In this document: positions 36,216 to 43,752 of the stretch, piece after piece
Layout of the letters: each line of letters begins with the position of its first letter
Position numbering within the stretch: the stretch's first letter is position 1
From: Gammaproteobacteria bacterium
Lineage (GTDB): Bacteria > Pseudomonadota > Gammaproteobacteria > Acidiferrobacterales > SPGG2
NCBI GenBank assembly: GCA_029861845.1
Contig: JAOTYM010000004.1
Location: 1 to 64,000, forward strand
Direction: 5' to 3'
DNA: 64,000 nt
Translations under genes and position numbers: made by a program
The notes under the pieces: model-generated
The model's input: the letters and a program-made list of their open reading frames with translations, nothing else
Told to the model about the DNA's origin: nothing
The model's database searches: none

Positions 36216-37541
36216 ATGCACGCTAGCCACCTAGAACGAGACCTGTCGACCTACAGAATCATTGTGCCGTTGGTTTGCGTCCTGCTCATGACCAACGCCT
36301 ACGCTGGCCCGGATGAGCAGGCGTTTGAGCGGGCCAGGCAATACACGGCCAAGGTTGTCACGCGGGTCGAGCTGCCTTTCTACGGCGACAAGAAAGGCAC
36401 CACCATCGGCGCCGGTTTTGTTGTCGATGCCGATCGTGGCTGGGTCATGACCAATGCCCATGTGGTAGCGCGCTCGCCTTCACAGGTGAAAGTCACGCTG
36501 CTCGATGGTAACTACTATGTAGCACGCAAGCTCTATGTCGATCCCTACGTAGACATTGCAATTGTGGAAATGGTGGATAGGCCGGCGAAGCAAGACATGG
36601 TAGCCGCGACATTAGATTGCGAGGACACACCCGCAGTTGGCCATACGGTGGGCGCCTTCGGCCATCCCTGGGATTTATCGTTCACCGGTACGCGCGGGAT
36701 TATCTCCGGGATCACATCCAAGTTCACTGGCATGGCAGAGATGTTGCAAACCGATGCACCGATTAATCCTGGCAATTCCGGTGGTCCGCTCATCAGCCTA
36801 AGGACCGGCAAAGTCGTCGGCGTAAACACCGCTTCGCGACGAAGTAGTCAAAACACCAACTTCGCGGTGCCTATGGGTCACGCTTGTCGTATTCTTGCTT
36901 TATTGCGACAAGGCCGCGATCCTTCTCCGCCCGAATTACCATTCCTTTTCTATTTGGATCTTGACGAGAATAACGAACTTGCTATTGCCAAGGTCTTCGG
37001 GAAACACCATGGGCTTGATCTTCAAGAAGGTGATGTCGTGCGCCGGGTCAGCGGTACCGATGGTGAGATCCAAAATCGTGGACAACTCATCCATGCATTG
37101 CGTGGTCGCTTGGACGATATCGAGTTAGAAGTAGCCAGGGGCGATGAAGATATCGTAGTTCGCGGGTGGCTCGCATCAGCCATACCCGTGGCCGAGCGAA
37201 CCGGCGTACTTGTTTCGGGGGTCTTGTTTTCAGGAAACCCATGGCGGGATTCACGTGACTTTGTCGGCGGACGCCCAGCGCTGATGGTGCATTACGTGGA
37301 ACCCGGCTCCATCGGCGATGGCGAAAAACTGCGAGCCATGGATATGTTGTTGGCAGTGGACAATAAACCAGTACAAACGCTGGAAGAACTATTGACCTAT
37401 TTGCGCGCGGCCGAGTCCGAGAATAAGAAGGTGATACTGAAAATGGTCAGAGTAGGCAATTCCGATGACAGTATATTTGCCTACATCGAGCGCCTGTTAG
37501 AGGTGACAGCGTTAAGAGTTGTCGGTGACGCGGCCTTGTGA
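36216..37541 (+). CDS. HtrA/Deg-like serine protease with PDZ domains
   Basis: A 441-residue exported trypsin-like protease. The signal peptide runs to TNAYA-GP near residue 31. The triad is H in VMTNAHVVA, D in YVDIAIVEM and S in INPGNSGGPL, in the order of HtrA proteases. Two PDZ-like modules follow (LDLQEGDVVRRVSGTDGEI and LRAMDMLLAVDNKPVQTL). It probably works in periplasmic protein quality control, but its substrates are unknown. ATG 36216 is chosen over the track TTG 36183, because the hydrophobic core begins about 18 residues later. Confidence 0.87.
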   Translation: MHASHLERDLSTYRIIVPLVCVLLMTNAYAGPDEQAFERARQYTAKVVTRVELPFYGDKKGTTIGAGFVVDADRGWVMTNAHVVARSPSQVKVTLLDGNYYVARKLYVDPYVDIAIVEMVDRPAKQDMVAATLDCEDTPAVGHTVGAFGHPWDLSFTGTRGIISGITSKFTGMAEMLQTDAPINPGNSGGPLISLRTGKVVGVNTASRRSSQNTNFAVPMGHACRILALLRQGRDPSPPELPFLFYLDLDENNELAIAKVFGKHHGLDLQEGDVVRRVSGTDGEIQNRGQLIHALRGRLDDIELEVARGDEDIVVRGWLASAIPVAERTGVLVSGVLFSGNPWRDSRDFVGGRPALMVHYVEPGSIGDGEKLRAMDMLLAVDNKPVQTLEELLTYLRAAESENKKVILKMVRVGNSDDSIFAYIERLLEVTALRVVGDAAL

Positions 37542-37547
37542 GCCGGC

Positions 37548-37835
37548 CTAGAGGCCCTCGACCACCACCATCTTCGATGAAGCGGTTTGCTGGCGCAATG
37601 CCCGGGCCTCGCGATACTCGGGCGATTCGTGCCATTGCTTAGCCCTCTCAACACTTTCGAATTCCAGTATTACGAACCTATTTAGCGGCCAGTCTCCCTC
37701 AAGCACCTCGGTTTGCCCGCCACGTGCCAAGTATTTGCCGCCGTAGGCAGTAATGGCGGGTGGCGCAAGCTTTTTGTATTCCTCGTATCGTTCCGGATCG
37801 TTGACGACGACATCGACTAGGACATAAGCGGTCAT
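37548..37835 (-). CDS. DUF1330 family protein
   Basis: A 95-residue ferredoxin-like dimeric alpha-beta protein. YVLVDVVVNDPERYEEYKKL, YGGKYLARGG and RFVILEFESVERAKQWHESPEY are the DUF1330 signature. Its function is unknown. ATG 37835, with GGAGA upstream, replaces the track start at 37928, which overlaps arsC. It is the last gene of the eight-gene minus-strand run. Confidence 0.9.
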   Translation of the reverse strand: MTAYVLVDVVVNDPERYEEYKKLAPPAITAYGGKYLARGGQTEVLEGDWPLNRFVILEFESVERAKQWHESPEYREARALRQQTASSKMVVVEGL

Positions 37836-37851
37836 AGTATTCTCCAGGTAG

Positions 37852-38202
37852 TTAGATGATTGACAAAACAGTTTCCGGTGGCCTACCGATAGCGGCCCTG
37901 TCGTTGGTGACGACGATGGGACGTTCAATCAGGATGGGGTTATCTAGCATCAGCTCCAACCACTCATCCTCGGTTCGCGCATCACTGGCAGACAGGCCCT
38001 CTTCCTTGGCCACGTTCTCGCCGAACCTAATAATCTCTGGTGGTTTCTTGCCTAAGAGCGCGAGGATGCGCTTTAGCTCTGTCTTGGATGGCGGCGTTTC
38101 AAGGTAGTTGACGATCTCGGGCTCCACATTCTTTTGGTTTAAAAGCTCAAGTGTTGCACGACTCTTGCTGCAGCGAGGGTTGTGGTAGATAACCGCTTTC
38201 AT
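37852..38202 (-). CDS. arsC: ArsC/YfgD family glutaredoxin-type arsenate reductase-like protein
   Basis: A 116-residue protein. YHNPRCSKSRATLELL has the single catalytic cysteine of the glutaredoxin-coupled ArsC family, and NPILIERPIVVTNDRAAIGRP has the conserved arginines. The family includes true arsenate reductases and YfgD-like proteins of unknown role. No other ars genes are nearby, so arsenate resistance is not shown. It lies 12 bases after the NTF2-like stop. Confidence 0.87.
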   Translation of the reverse strand: MKAVIYHNPRCSKSRATLELLNQKNVEPEIVNYLETPPSKTELKRILALLGKKPPEIIRFGENVAKEEGLSASDARTEDEWLELMLDNPILIERPIVVTNDRAAIGRPPETVLSII

Positions 38203-38214
38203 ATTTACTCCTAA

Positions 38215-38550
38215 CTAGGTAAACGACCGGGTATCGAAGATCAGCAGGATCTTGCTTATCTTGCCATTAGAAATCTCAAATATTTGCGCCATGGGTACGC
38301 TAACACCTGGCTTAGAGAACTGATAGACCAAACACGCACACGATTCGGTTTCAAACGATCGTATCATTTCGTATTCGAAGCCCTGGGGCGGATCTGATTG
38401 TAGTGATTGTATATAGCTCTTTGGCGAATCGAACTCATCAAACGGTCCTTTGAAGGTGAACTCATCAGCCAGCAATTGGTTTAATGCGTCCATATTGCTG
38501 CCTGCGAAAACAACATCCATGTATGCTCGCGCTAGTTCAAGAGGTTTCAT
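38215..38550 (-). CDS. SnoaL/NTF2-like small protein
   Basis: A 111-residue single-domain NTF2-like protein (LARAYMDVVFAGSNMDALNQ, FTFKGPFDEFDSPKSY, VPMAQIFEISNGKISKILL). Enzymatic or binding role cannot be inferred. The ATG overlaps the stop of the upstream EEP fragment in ATGA, so translation is coupled. Confidence 0.78.
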   Translation of the reverse strand: MKPLELARAYMDVVFAGSNMDALNQLLADEFTFKGPFDEFDSPKSYIQSLQSDPPQGFEYEMIRSFETESCACLVYQFSKPGVSVPMAQIFEISNGKISKILLIFDTRSFT

Positions 38551-38882
38551 GGAAGCCGTGGTAAGTTAAGCAGCCGCGCTTCGAGAATGGGTGACTTAGA
38601 AAGCAACATATTGCCGAATTGGCGCCGATGATTTTTCGGATTTTTTGCGCCAGCGGTTTGGCTCGCGTCTACATCGAATGCCGGTCGGTATCCCCAATAG
38701 TAATCCGGTAGATGTTCAGCCAGCCGCGCCGCCTGATCCACCAGGCCTGAGCGCCGCCAGTTACATTCGACTTCCTGCAGGGCGATGATATCTGCCCTCG
38801 ACACCTCGTGGGCAATACGTTCTATATTGTATTCATCGTCTTTACCGCGGGAGAATTGGATGTTGTAAGTGACTAACCGCAT
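38547..38882 (-). pseudogene. N-terminal half of an endonuclease/exonuclease/phosphatase (EEP) protein
   Basis: About 111 residues with the start of an EEP nuclease: LVTYNIQFSRGKDD, DIIALQEVECNW (the metal-binding glutamate) and FGNMLLSKSPILEARLLNLP. Complete EEP proteins run to about 250 residues and end with a catalytic SDHxP segment, which is missing; the frame stops directly at the next gene. It therefore looks like a deletion that removed the second half and joined the rest to the NTF2-like gene. The upstream aldo/keto reductase stop and this ATG overlap (TAATG). It may still be translated. Confidence 0.75.
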
Positions 38883-39859
38883 TATTTTCCCGCGTACCAA
38901 AAACTACGCCGCCAAGCGTGTTTTCTCAGCCTGTCGATAAGATCGCTAGATAGATCGGGCGAATCAGACGCAGCGGCGTTGCTCTTGGCCTGTGCGACAC
39001 TGCGAATACCAGGGATGACGCTGCTAACCGCACCTTGAGCAAGGATGAATTTGAGTGCAACCTGCACCATGGTTTGTTCTTCGACATTGATTTGCGACTT
39101 GATCTTTTCCACCCGATCGACCGTACGCGTGAGCCGATCACCGGCGAAGTAGCTGGCGCGAAAATCGCCTTCTGGGAATGTGGTGTCCTCGCTGAACTTG
39201 CCGGTAAGCGCGCCTTCATCAAACGGTACACGCACAATCACACCGATGTTGTGTTCTTCCGCAGTTGGTAGCAGTTCGGCCGCCGGCTCTTGTTCAAAGA
39301 TGTTGTATATCAGTTGTACGACATCGACGTAGCCCTGTCGCATGAGGTCGATCACACAGTTCTGATCGTGCTCCGGGGTAGATACCCCGATGCAGCGGAT
39401 CTTGCCTTGGGCCTGTAGTTCCTTCAGCGTGTCCAAGGCCCGCGGGTGCTTATTCCAGGCCCGTGTCCATGTGTGCAGCTGCAGGATATCAATACATCCG
39501 GTGTCTAAGTTTTCCAGTCGCTCTTCGATCTTCTGCCGCAGATAATCGGCGGGATAACGTTGGTCGATATCACAATAAGGCGATGGTGGCCACGGTCCGG
39601 GGAGGGGGTGGATTTTGGTCGCCACGTAAACCCTTTCGCTGCGTGTCTTAAGCGCCCGCGCTATGACACGCTCGCTTCGACCCTTGCCGTAACCGGCGGC
39701 GGTGTCGATAAAGTTAATGCCAAGATCGATCGCCCTGTCCAACGCCGCTAGTGACTCCCGGTCTTTTTGATTACCCCAGGCACCGCCACCCAGCGCCCAA
39801 CCACCGAAACCAATCTCGGAGACTTCGAACTCAGTACGGCCCAGGCTACGGTATTTCAT
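38882..39859 (-). CDS. Aldo/keto reductase
   Basis: A 325-residue TIM-barrel NAD(P)H oxidoreductase. VSEIGFGGWALGGGAWG, NFIDTAAGYGKGRSERVIA (catalytic D and Y), VATKIHPLP (catalytic K) and QLHTWTRAW are visible, with the C-terminal segment for cofactor binding. The substrate is unknown. The start overlaps the upstream radical SAM stop by 4 bases (ATGA), so it belongs to the coupled run. Confidence 0.92.
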   Translation of the reverse strand: MKYRSLGRTEFEVSEIGFGGWALGGGAWGNQKDRESLAALDRAIDLGINFIDTAAGYGKGRSERVIARALKTRSERVYVATKIHPLPGPWPPSPYCDIDQRYPADYLRQKIEERLENLDTGCIDILQLHTWTRAWNKHPRALDTLKELQAQGKIRCIGVSTPEHDQNCVIDLMRQGYVDVVQLIYNIFEQEPAAELLPTAEEHNIGVIVRVPFDEGALTGKFSEDTTFPEGDFRASYFAGDRLTRTVDRVEKIKSQINVEEQTMVQVALKFILAQGAVSSVIPGIRSVAQAKSNAAASDSPDLSSDLIDRLRKHAWRRSFWYAGK

Positions 39860-40851
39860 AGCGTTGAACAGGAGAAGCAGATGTCCGGCGCAACATAGCG
39901 TTGCAACTCCTGTTCGCAGAATGCAATCATCTCGTCTCTAATCGGCGCTTTGTAAGACACCATACCATTGCTCGGTTCGAGCGTCGTCGCGAACAACCGC
40001 TCATCGGGGTACAATCGGAGAAGGTTGCGGTGGTAGGGCGCCGGCAAACGGAAGGCGCCGAGGGTTACCGAGTGCAGGCGTTCGGCATCGAGGCGTTGGA
40101 ACAAGTCGCTGAACAACCGTCGATAGTGGGCCTGGTAGTCTTGGTGGTAGATCATAGGATCGAAACGCAGACCTAGCCGCCACCCCTGGCGTTGCAATCG
40201 AACCATGGTATCTACTCGTTTCGCCACCGGCGGCACGTTATTTTCGAGCGCGGCCGATATCTCTTGCGGGGTAAAGCTAAAGGCGACGACGCAGTTTGGT
40301 AGCGGTTCTGTTCTGAGCAGCGACCGTACCTGGGTACTCTTGGTGCGTAGTTCGAAAAACGCGTTGCGGTAGCGTGCAAAAAGCGGTAACACGTGCTCGA
40401 CAAAACCGGTGATGGGTTCTAACGCTAGACTATCGCAGTCGTAGCCAGAGAAAAACGATATAGTTTCGCCGTTAGCTTCGCTAATCTTGGATACGATTGC
40501 GGTCTCAAAGTCTTCGTAGTTGACGAAAAGCACGTAGTGTGCAGAGCGATACATGCCTTGCAGAAAGCAATAGCGGCAATCATAGATACAGTTCAGCATG
40601 TGTGAGAAGTAGTAGTTGTGATTGTCACCGATGCCGTAACCCTCGGGTGTCTTGAGGACCATGCCGTTGTGTTTTCGCGCCAGGACGAGGGCCGGACGTC
40701 GCTTTTGTAGCCTGAAATTCTGGGCCTTGGGGTTAAATACCTCGCCGTAGCGCTCGCACTGGATCTTTACGGCATCGGCAAATTTATCGCAAATTTTCCG
40801 CGTGCGTGAGTGGTCGGCGACCTCTCGTTCGATGTATATCGTACGAATCAT
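39856..40851 (-). CDS. Spore photoproduct lyase-like radical SAM protein
   Basis: A 331-residue SPL-family radical SAM protein. The cluster cysteines are C88, C92 and C95 in NCIYDCRYCFLQG. The N-terminus IRTIYIEREVADHSRTR and ISFFSGYDCDSLALEP are SPL-type segments, and DICFSC ends the protein. Bacillus SPL repairs the thymine spore photoproduct. This organism shows no sporulation genes here, so the substrate is probably different. ATG 40851 overlaps the nucleosidase stop in ATGA; the track's TTG 40857 is less likely. Confidence 0.87.
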   Translation of the reverse strand: MIRTIYIEREVADHSRTRKICDKFADAVKIQCERYGEVFNPKAQNFRLQKRRPALVLARKHNGMVLKTPEGYGIGDNHNYYFSHMLNCIYDCRYCFLQGMYRSAHYVLFVNYEDFETAIVSKISEANGETISFFSGYDCDSLALEPITGFVEHVLPLFARYRNAFFELRTKSTQVRSLLRTEPLPNCVVAFSFTPQEISAALENNVPPVAKRVDTMVRLQRQGWRLGLRFDPMIYHQDYQAHYRRLFSDLFQRLDAERLHSVTLGAFRLPAPYHRNLLRLYPDERLFATTLEPSNGMVSYKAPIRDEMIAFCEQELQRYVAPDICFSCSTL

Positions 40852-41663
40852 GTGCAAGAGTATTCAATGGGCAAGGCGTCGAGTTCCCGATTTAAGTGAC
40901 GCAGTGCCTTGTTGGCGCTCGGCAAGGCGGCGAGCTCATCGCTCCACACCGTTTCGGCTGAACGCGCCTGCCAGTGCAACAGCAGGCGCCTGAGCTGGTG
41001 TTGTTCCGAGACCGTAAACCGCCAGTGTTTGAGAAACCGAGCGAGCTCGCGCGGATCCGATTGAAACTCGGCCAACCGGGCGGCAAGCGCTCTGAGCGTT
41101 TGTGTTAATATGTCGATCGCATCCAGTCGTTTTTCGATCAAGGCGCGTACGTTTCTGGCATTGATATCCCCGGTGGAGCTGGCAAGGTTGTCTGAAACGA
41201 CCTTGTAACAATGTACGAGCTCGGCAGTCGTGAATCGACAGGCAGTCGCATAAAAGCCAGCTGCCTCCATGTCGTAGAGCCCGTTCTTGCGGTATTTGGT
41301 CTCGGGTTCATCGACGCTAATGAGATCATCGCTAGCACAAGGGAGTTCGAACGTTAGCGGCGGATACCAGCTGCGTCCTGTGATTTGATCGGTAATCTTA
41401 TGAACAAGCACGCCATCCCCGATCGCACGTCGGCCGTGTCCGGCGATGCCGATGTTGAGCCAAGCCCTGCAGGCACGATTCCCGGTTTGCGCATGCAGGT
41501 AACCGGTCGCCGCCGCCGCCGCGACCTTGCCCATCCCGGAGACGATCAGTGCGACGTGCTCATTTTCAAAGACAGGAAACGCGCCACCGGTGCGCCGCCG
41601 TAGACCGAAGTGGTCCATGAGCGGTTTGGCTTCGGCTTGTAGGGCGACAACGAAGTGCACCAT
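40848..41663 (-). CDS. PNP/MTAN-type nucleosidase or phosphorylase with C-terminal extension
   Basis: A 271-residue protein. The first 170 residues follow the purine nucleoside phosphorylase/MTA-SAH nucleosidase fold: VALIVSGMGKVAAAAATGYL, WLNIGIAGHG, GLYDMEAAGFYATA (the family DMEA motif) and YKVVSDNLAS with the catalytic aspartate. A 70-residue extension of no known family follows. MTAN-type enzymes cleave MTA, SAH and 5'-deoxyadenosine, the last being the by-product of radical SAM enzymes. The overlap with the SPL-like gene suggests they work together. Confidence 0.78.
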   Translation of the reverse strand: MVHFVVALQAEAKPLMDHFGLRRRTGGAFPVFENEHVALIVSGMGKVAAAAATGYLHAQTGNRACRAWLNIGIAGHGRRAIGDGVLVHKITDQITGRSWYPPLTFELPCASDDLISVDEPETKYRKNGLYDMEAAGFYATACRFTTAELVHCYKVVSDNLASSTGDINARNVRALIEKRLDAIDILTQTLRALAARLAEFQSDPRELARFLKHWRFTVSEQHQLRRLLLHWQARSAETVWSDELAALPSANKALRHLNRELDALPIEYSCT

Positions 41664-41664
41664 G

Positions 41665-42525
41665 CTAAATCACTTCTACCGATGCTGCATGACAAGAATC
41701 TTCACGAACGCTTAGGTAATAACGCTGCTTCTCCTGATATTTGGTGATCTCTTCTTGTTTATCACGTTTGATCGCGCCCTGCAGATAGATGTCGATCTTC
41801 GTTATCAGCATGTTCAGTGCCGCCCGGTAATACTGAGGTGGCAGGTTCTGTTGTAAAATATTTTCAAGTGCGATGATGCGAAACCTATCCATAGCCGGGT
41901 ATCGGTGGGACAACTGATCGGCATGACCGCCGTACTTGATGATCAACGGCCGGTCGACATAAAGCACGGGAAAACGGGCACAGATACGTAGCCACAGATC
42001 ATAATCCTCGCCGGCAGGCAGATTTTCGTTGAATAATCCGACTTCGTCGAATACCGAACGGTGAATTAGGGCGGACGATGGTGAGACAACGCACAATGGT
42101 AAACAGCGTTCAAAGATAAAGCCGCCAGCCTTAGCGTGCTTCTTCATCGCGTTGACACGCTTGCCATTTCGGATCCAAATCTCATCCGTGTGGCAGATTT
42201 TGCACTGCGGGTTGGCTGCCAACATTTCCTCCTGGCTGGCCAATTTTCGTGGCAACCACTCGTCGTCAGAGTCCAGAAACGCTAGCCAATCCCCGCTGGC
42301 GGCTTCGATACCCCGGTTTCGAGCATTGGCCACGCCCCGGGTGCGTTGCCAGATACAATGAATCTGCGGAAGCCGCGCCCGCATTATTTCGGCCGTGCCG
42401 TCATCGGAACCGTCATCGACGACAATAATTTCTCGGGCAGGTTTGGCCTGTCCGAGCACCGATTGCAGTGCACGTTCTAGCAATCGGGCGCGATTGTGGG
42501 TTGGAATTATTACAGAGATATTCAT
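41665..42525 (-). CDS. Family 2 glycosyltransferase
   Basis: A 286-residue GT-A fold enzyme: ISVIIPTHNRARLLERALQS, EIIVVDDGSDDGT, ANARNRGIEAASGDWLAFLD SDDEW (the DxD-type metal site) and AGEDYDLWLRI. It transfers a sugar from a nucleotide donor; the acceptor is unknown. No membrane segment is visible. It is the first gene of the minus-strand run, and the nucleosidase ATG follows its stop by one base. Start ATG 42525 replaces the track's 42555. Confidence 0.9.
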   Translation of the reverse strand: MNISVIIPTHNRARLLERALQSVLGQAKPAREIIVVDDGSDDGTAEIMRARLPQIHCIWQRTRGVANARNRGIEAASGDWLAFLDSDDEWLPRKLASQEEMLAANPQCKICHTDEIWIRNGKRVNAMKKHAKAGGFIFERCLPLCVVSPSSALIHRSVFDEVGLFNENLPAGEDYDLWLRICARFPVLYVDRPLIIKYGGHADQLSHRYPAMDRFRIIALENILQQNLPPQYYRAALNMLITKIDIYLQGAIKRDKQEEITKYQEKQRYYLSVREDSCHAASVEVI

Positions 42526-42642
42526 CTTTGCAGAATCTCCCATTATGCCATGCACCGGCCATCAGAATAAGAAAACTTGATGAAGATAGCTAACTCAAGC
42601 TAGTCTCGTCGACAATAATTTCTTGGTCCACCACCGAGGGTC

Positions 42643-43752
42643 ATGGGCGCCGCGAGAATCCCCAGATCTGCGGCCACTCCGGCCCGACTCGCAAGAATGT
42701 CGGCCGTCAGGGGTGCCCGCATTCAGGCTCTGCAACTTGTTGACCGAACAAACAAGGCCGGTCGACTGCTTGCTGATGGAAAAGATGAAGACGCACTACA
42801 CCAGTTTCGCGTCGCACTACGTAGATTGCGCACATTTCTTCGTGGCTACGCATCCCACCTATCAGTAACGAAGAAGATACGGGGCACGCTACGGCGGTTG
42901 GCCAGACGCACCAATGCGGCGCGTGATCTCGAGGTATCGATATCGTGGCTGAAAGAGCAACGCCCAGCCCTTAAGGTCCGCGAGCGGATTGGCTTGGATT
43001 TGCTGTTGCAAGATCTGGAACGTCATCGCGACAAGGCCTATGCAAGTATCCGTGAACGCGTGTTGAAAGAATGGAGGCCCGTAGAAAGGGAACTAAAGAA
43101 GTTCCTTAGCGGTACTGTCAAAGATCAGCCGGTGATCCAAACCTTCGCACAGACAAGTGCGGAGCTCGCAAGCGAATACAGCTACGAGCTAGAGATGGGC
43201 CTCAGCCTGCTAGAGCGGCAGCAAAAGCAACGGGTGGCGCATCGAGCTCGGATCCGTGGTAAACGTCTACGCTACCTACTAGAACCGATGGGTCGTACGG
43301 TGCCAGGTGTCCAAAGTGCATTGACAGCGCTAAAGCGGCTACAGGACGACCTTGGTTTGCTTAATGACTCAGGTGTGTTACTTGAAAAGCTTTCGGAGGC
43401 GGCCGAGGCTTTTTCGGCCAAACGCGTCCAACGATTACTGGACCTGGCTACTAACGACAATCCCAACCGGGCTCGGATAAGCAGTGAGATGCATGATGAC
43501 GCGCTGCCGGGGTTGTTGGCACTAGCACGGCGTGCAAAAATTCGCAGGGAGCAGGCCTTACTTAAGGTCATGGAAAACCATGTACTGGGACGCGCTACGA
43601 TCATAGATCGCGTCCGCCAAGTGGCAACCCGGTTGGGTGACCAGACAAACCGACCGTCGAGACCACAGGCTAAGAAGATTCCGCAGCGCCAAACTCGTAG
43701 AAAGGTAACTACCAGAGCTCGCCGGTCACGCGCTGCCAGACCACGGTCTTGA
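42643..43752 (+). CDS. CHAD domain protein
   Basis: A 369-residue CHAD protein: ALHQFRVALRRLRTFLRGYA, LARRTNAARDLEV, HRARIRGKRLRYLLEPM and LKRLQDDLGLLNDSGVLLE are the conserved histidine- and arginine-rich helices that bind polyphosphate. The last 45 residues are strongly basic (RQTRRKVTTRARRSRAARP). CHAD proteins bind polyphosphate granules. The next gene, overlapping by 4 bases, encodes an exopolyphosphatase, which supports a polyphosphate role. There is no CYTH domain. Confidence 0.93.
   Translation: MGAARIPRSAATPARLARMSAVRGARIQALQLVDRTNKAGRLLADGKDEDALHQFRVALRRLRTFLRGYASHLSVTKKIRGTLRRLARRTNAARDLEVSISWLKEQRPALKVRERIGLDLLLQDLERHRDKAYASIRERVLKEWRPVERELKKFLSGTVKDQPVIQTFAQTSAELASEYSYELEMGLSLLERQQKQRVAHRARIRGKRLRYLLEPMGRTVPGVQSALTALKRLQDDLGLLNDSGVLLEKLSEAAEAFSAKRVQRLLDLATNDNPNRARISSEMHDDALPGLLALARRAKIRREQALLKVMENHVLGRATIIDRVRQVATRLGDQTNRPSRPQAKKIPQRQTRRKVTTRARRSRAARPRS

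Noticed and set aside
36216-37541. Assignment of the PDZ protease as DegP or DegQ
   Set aside because: The triad and PDZ modules are present, but the PDZ part is divergent and no other defining feature was seen; only HtrA-like is supported.
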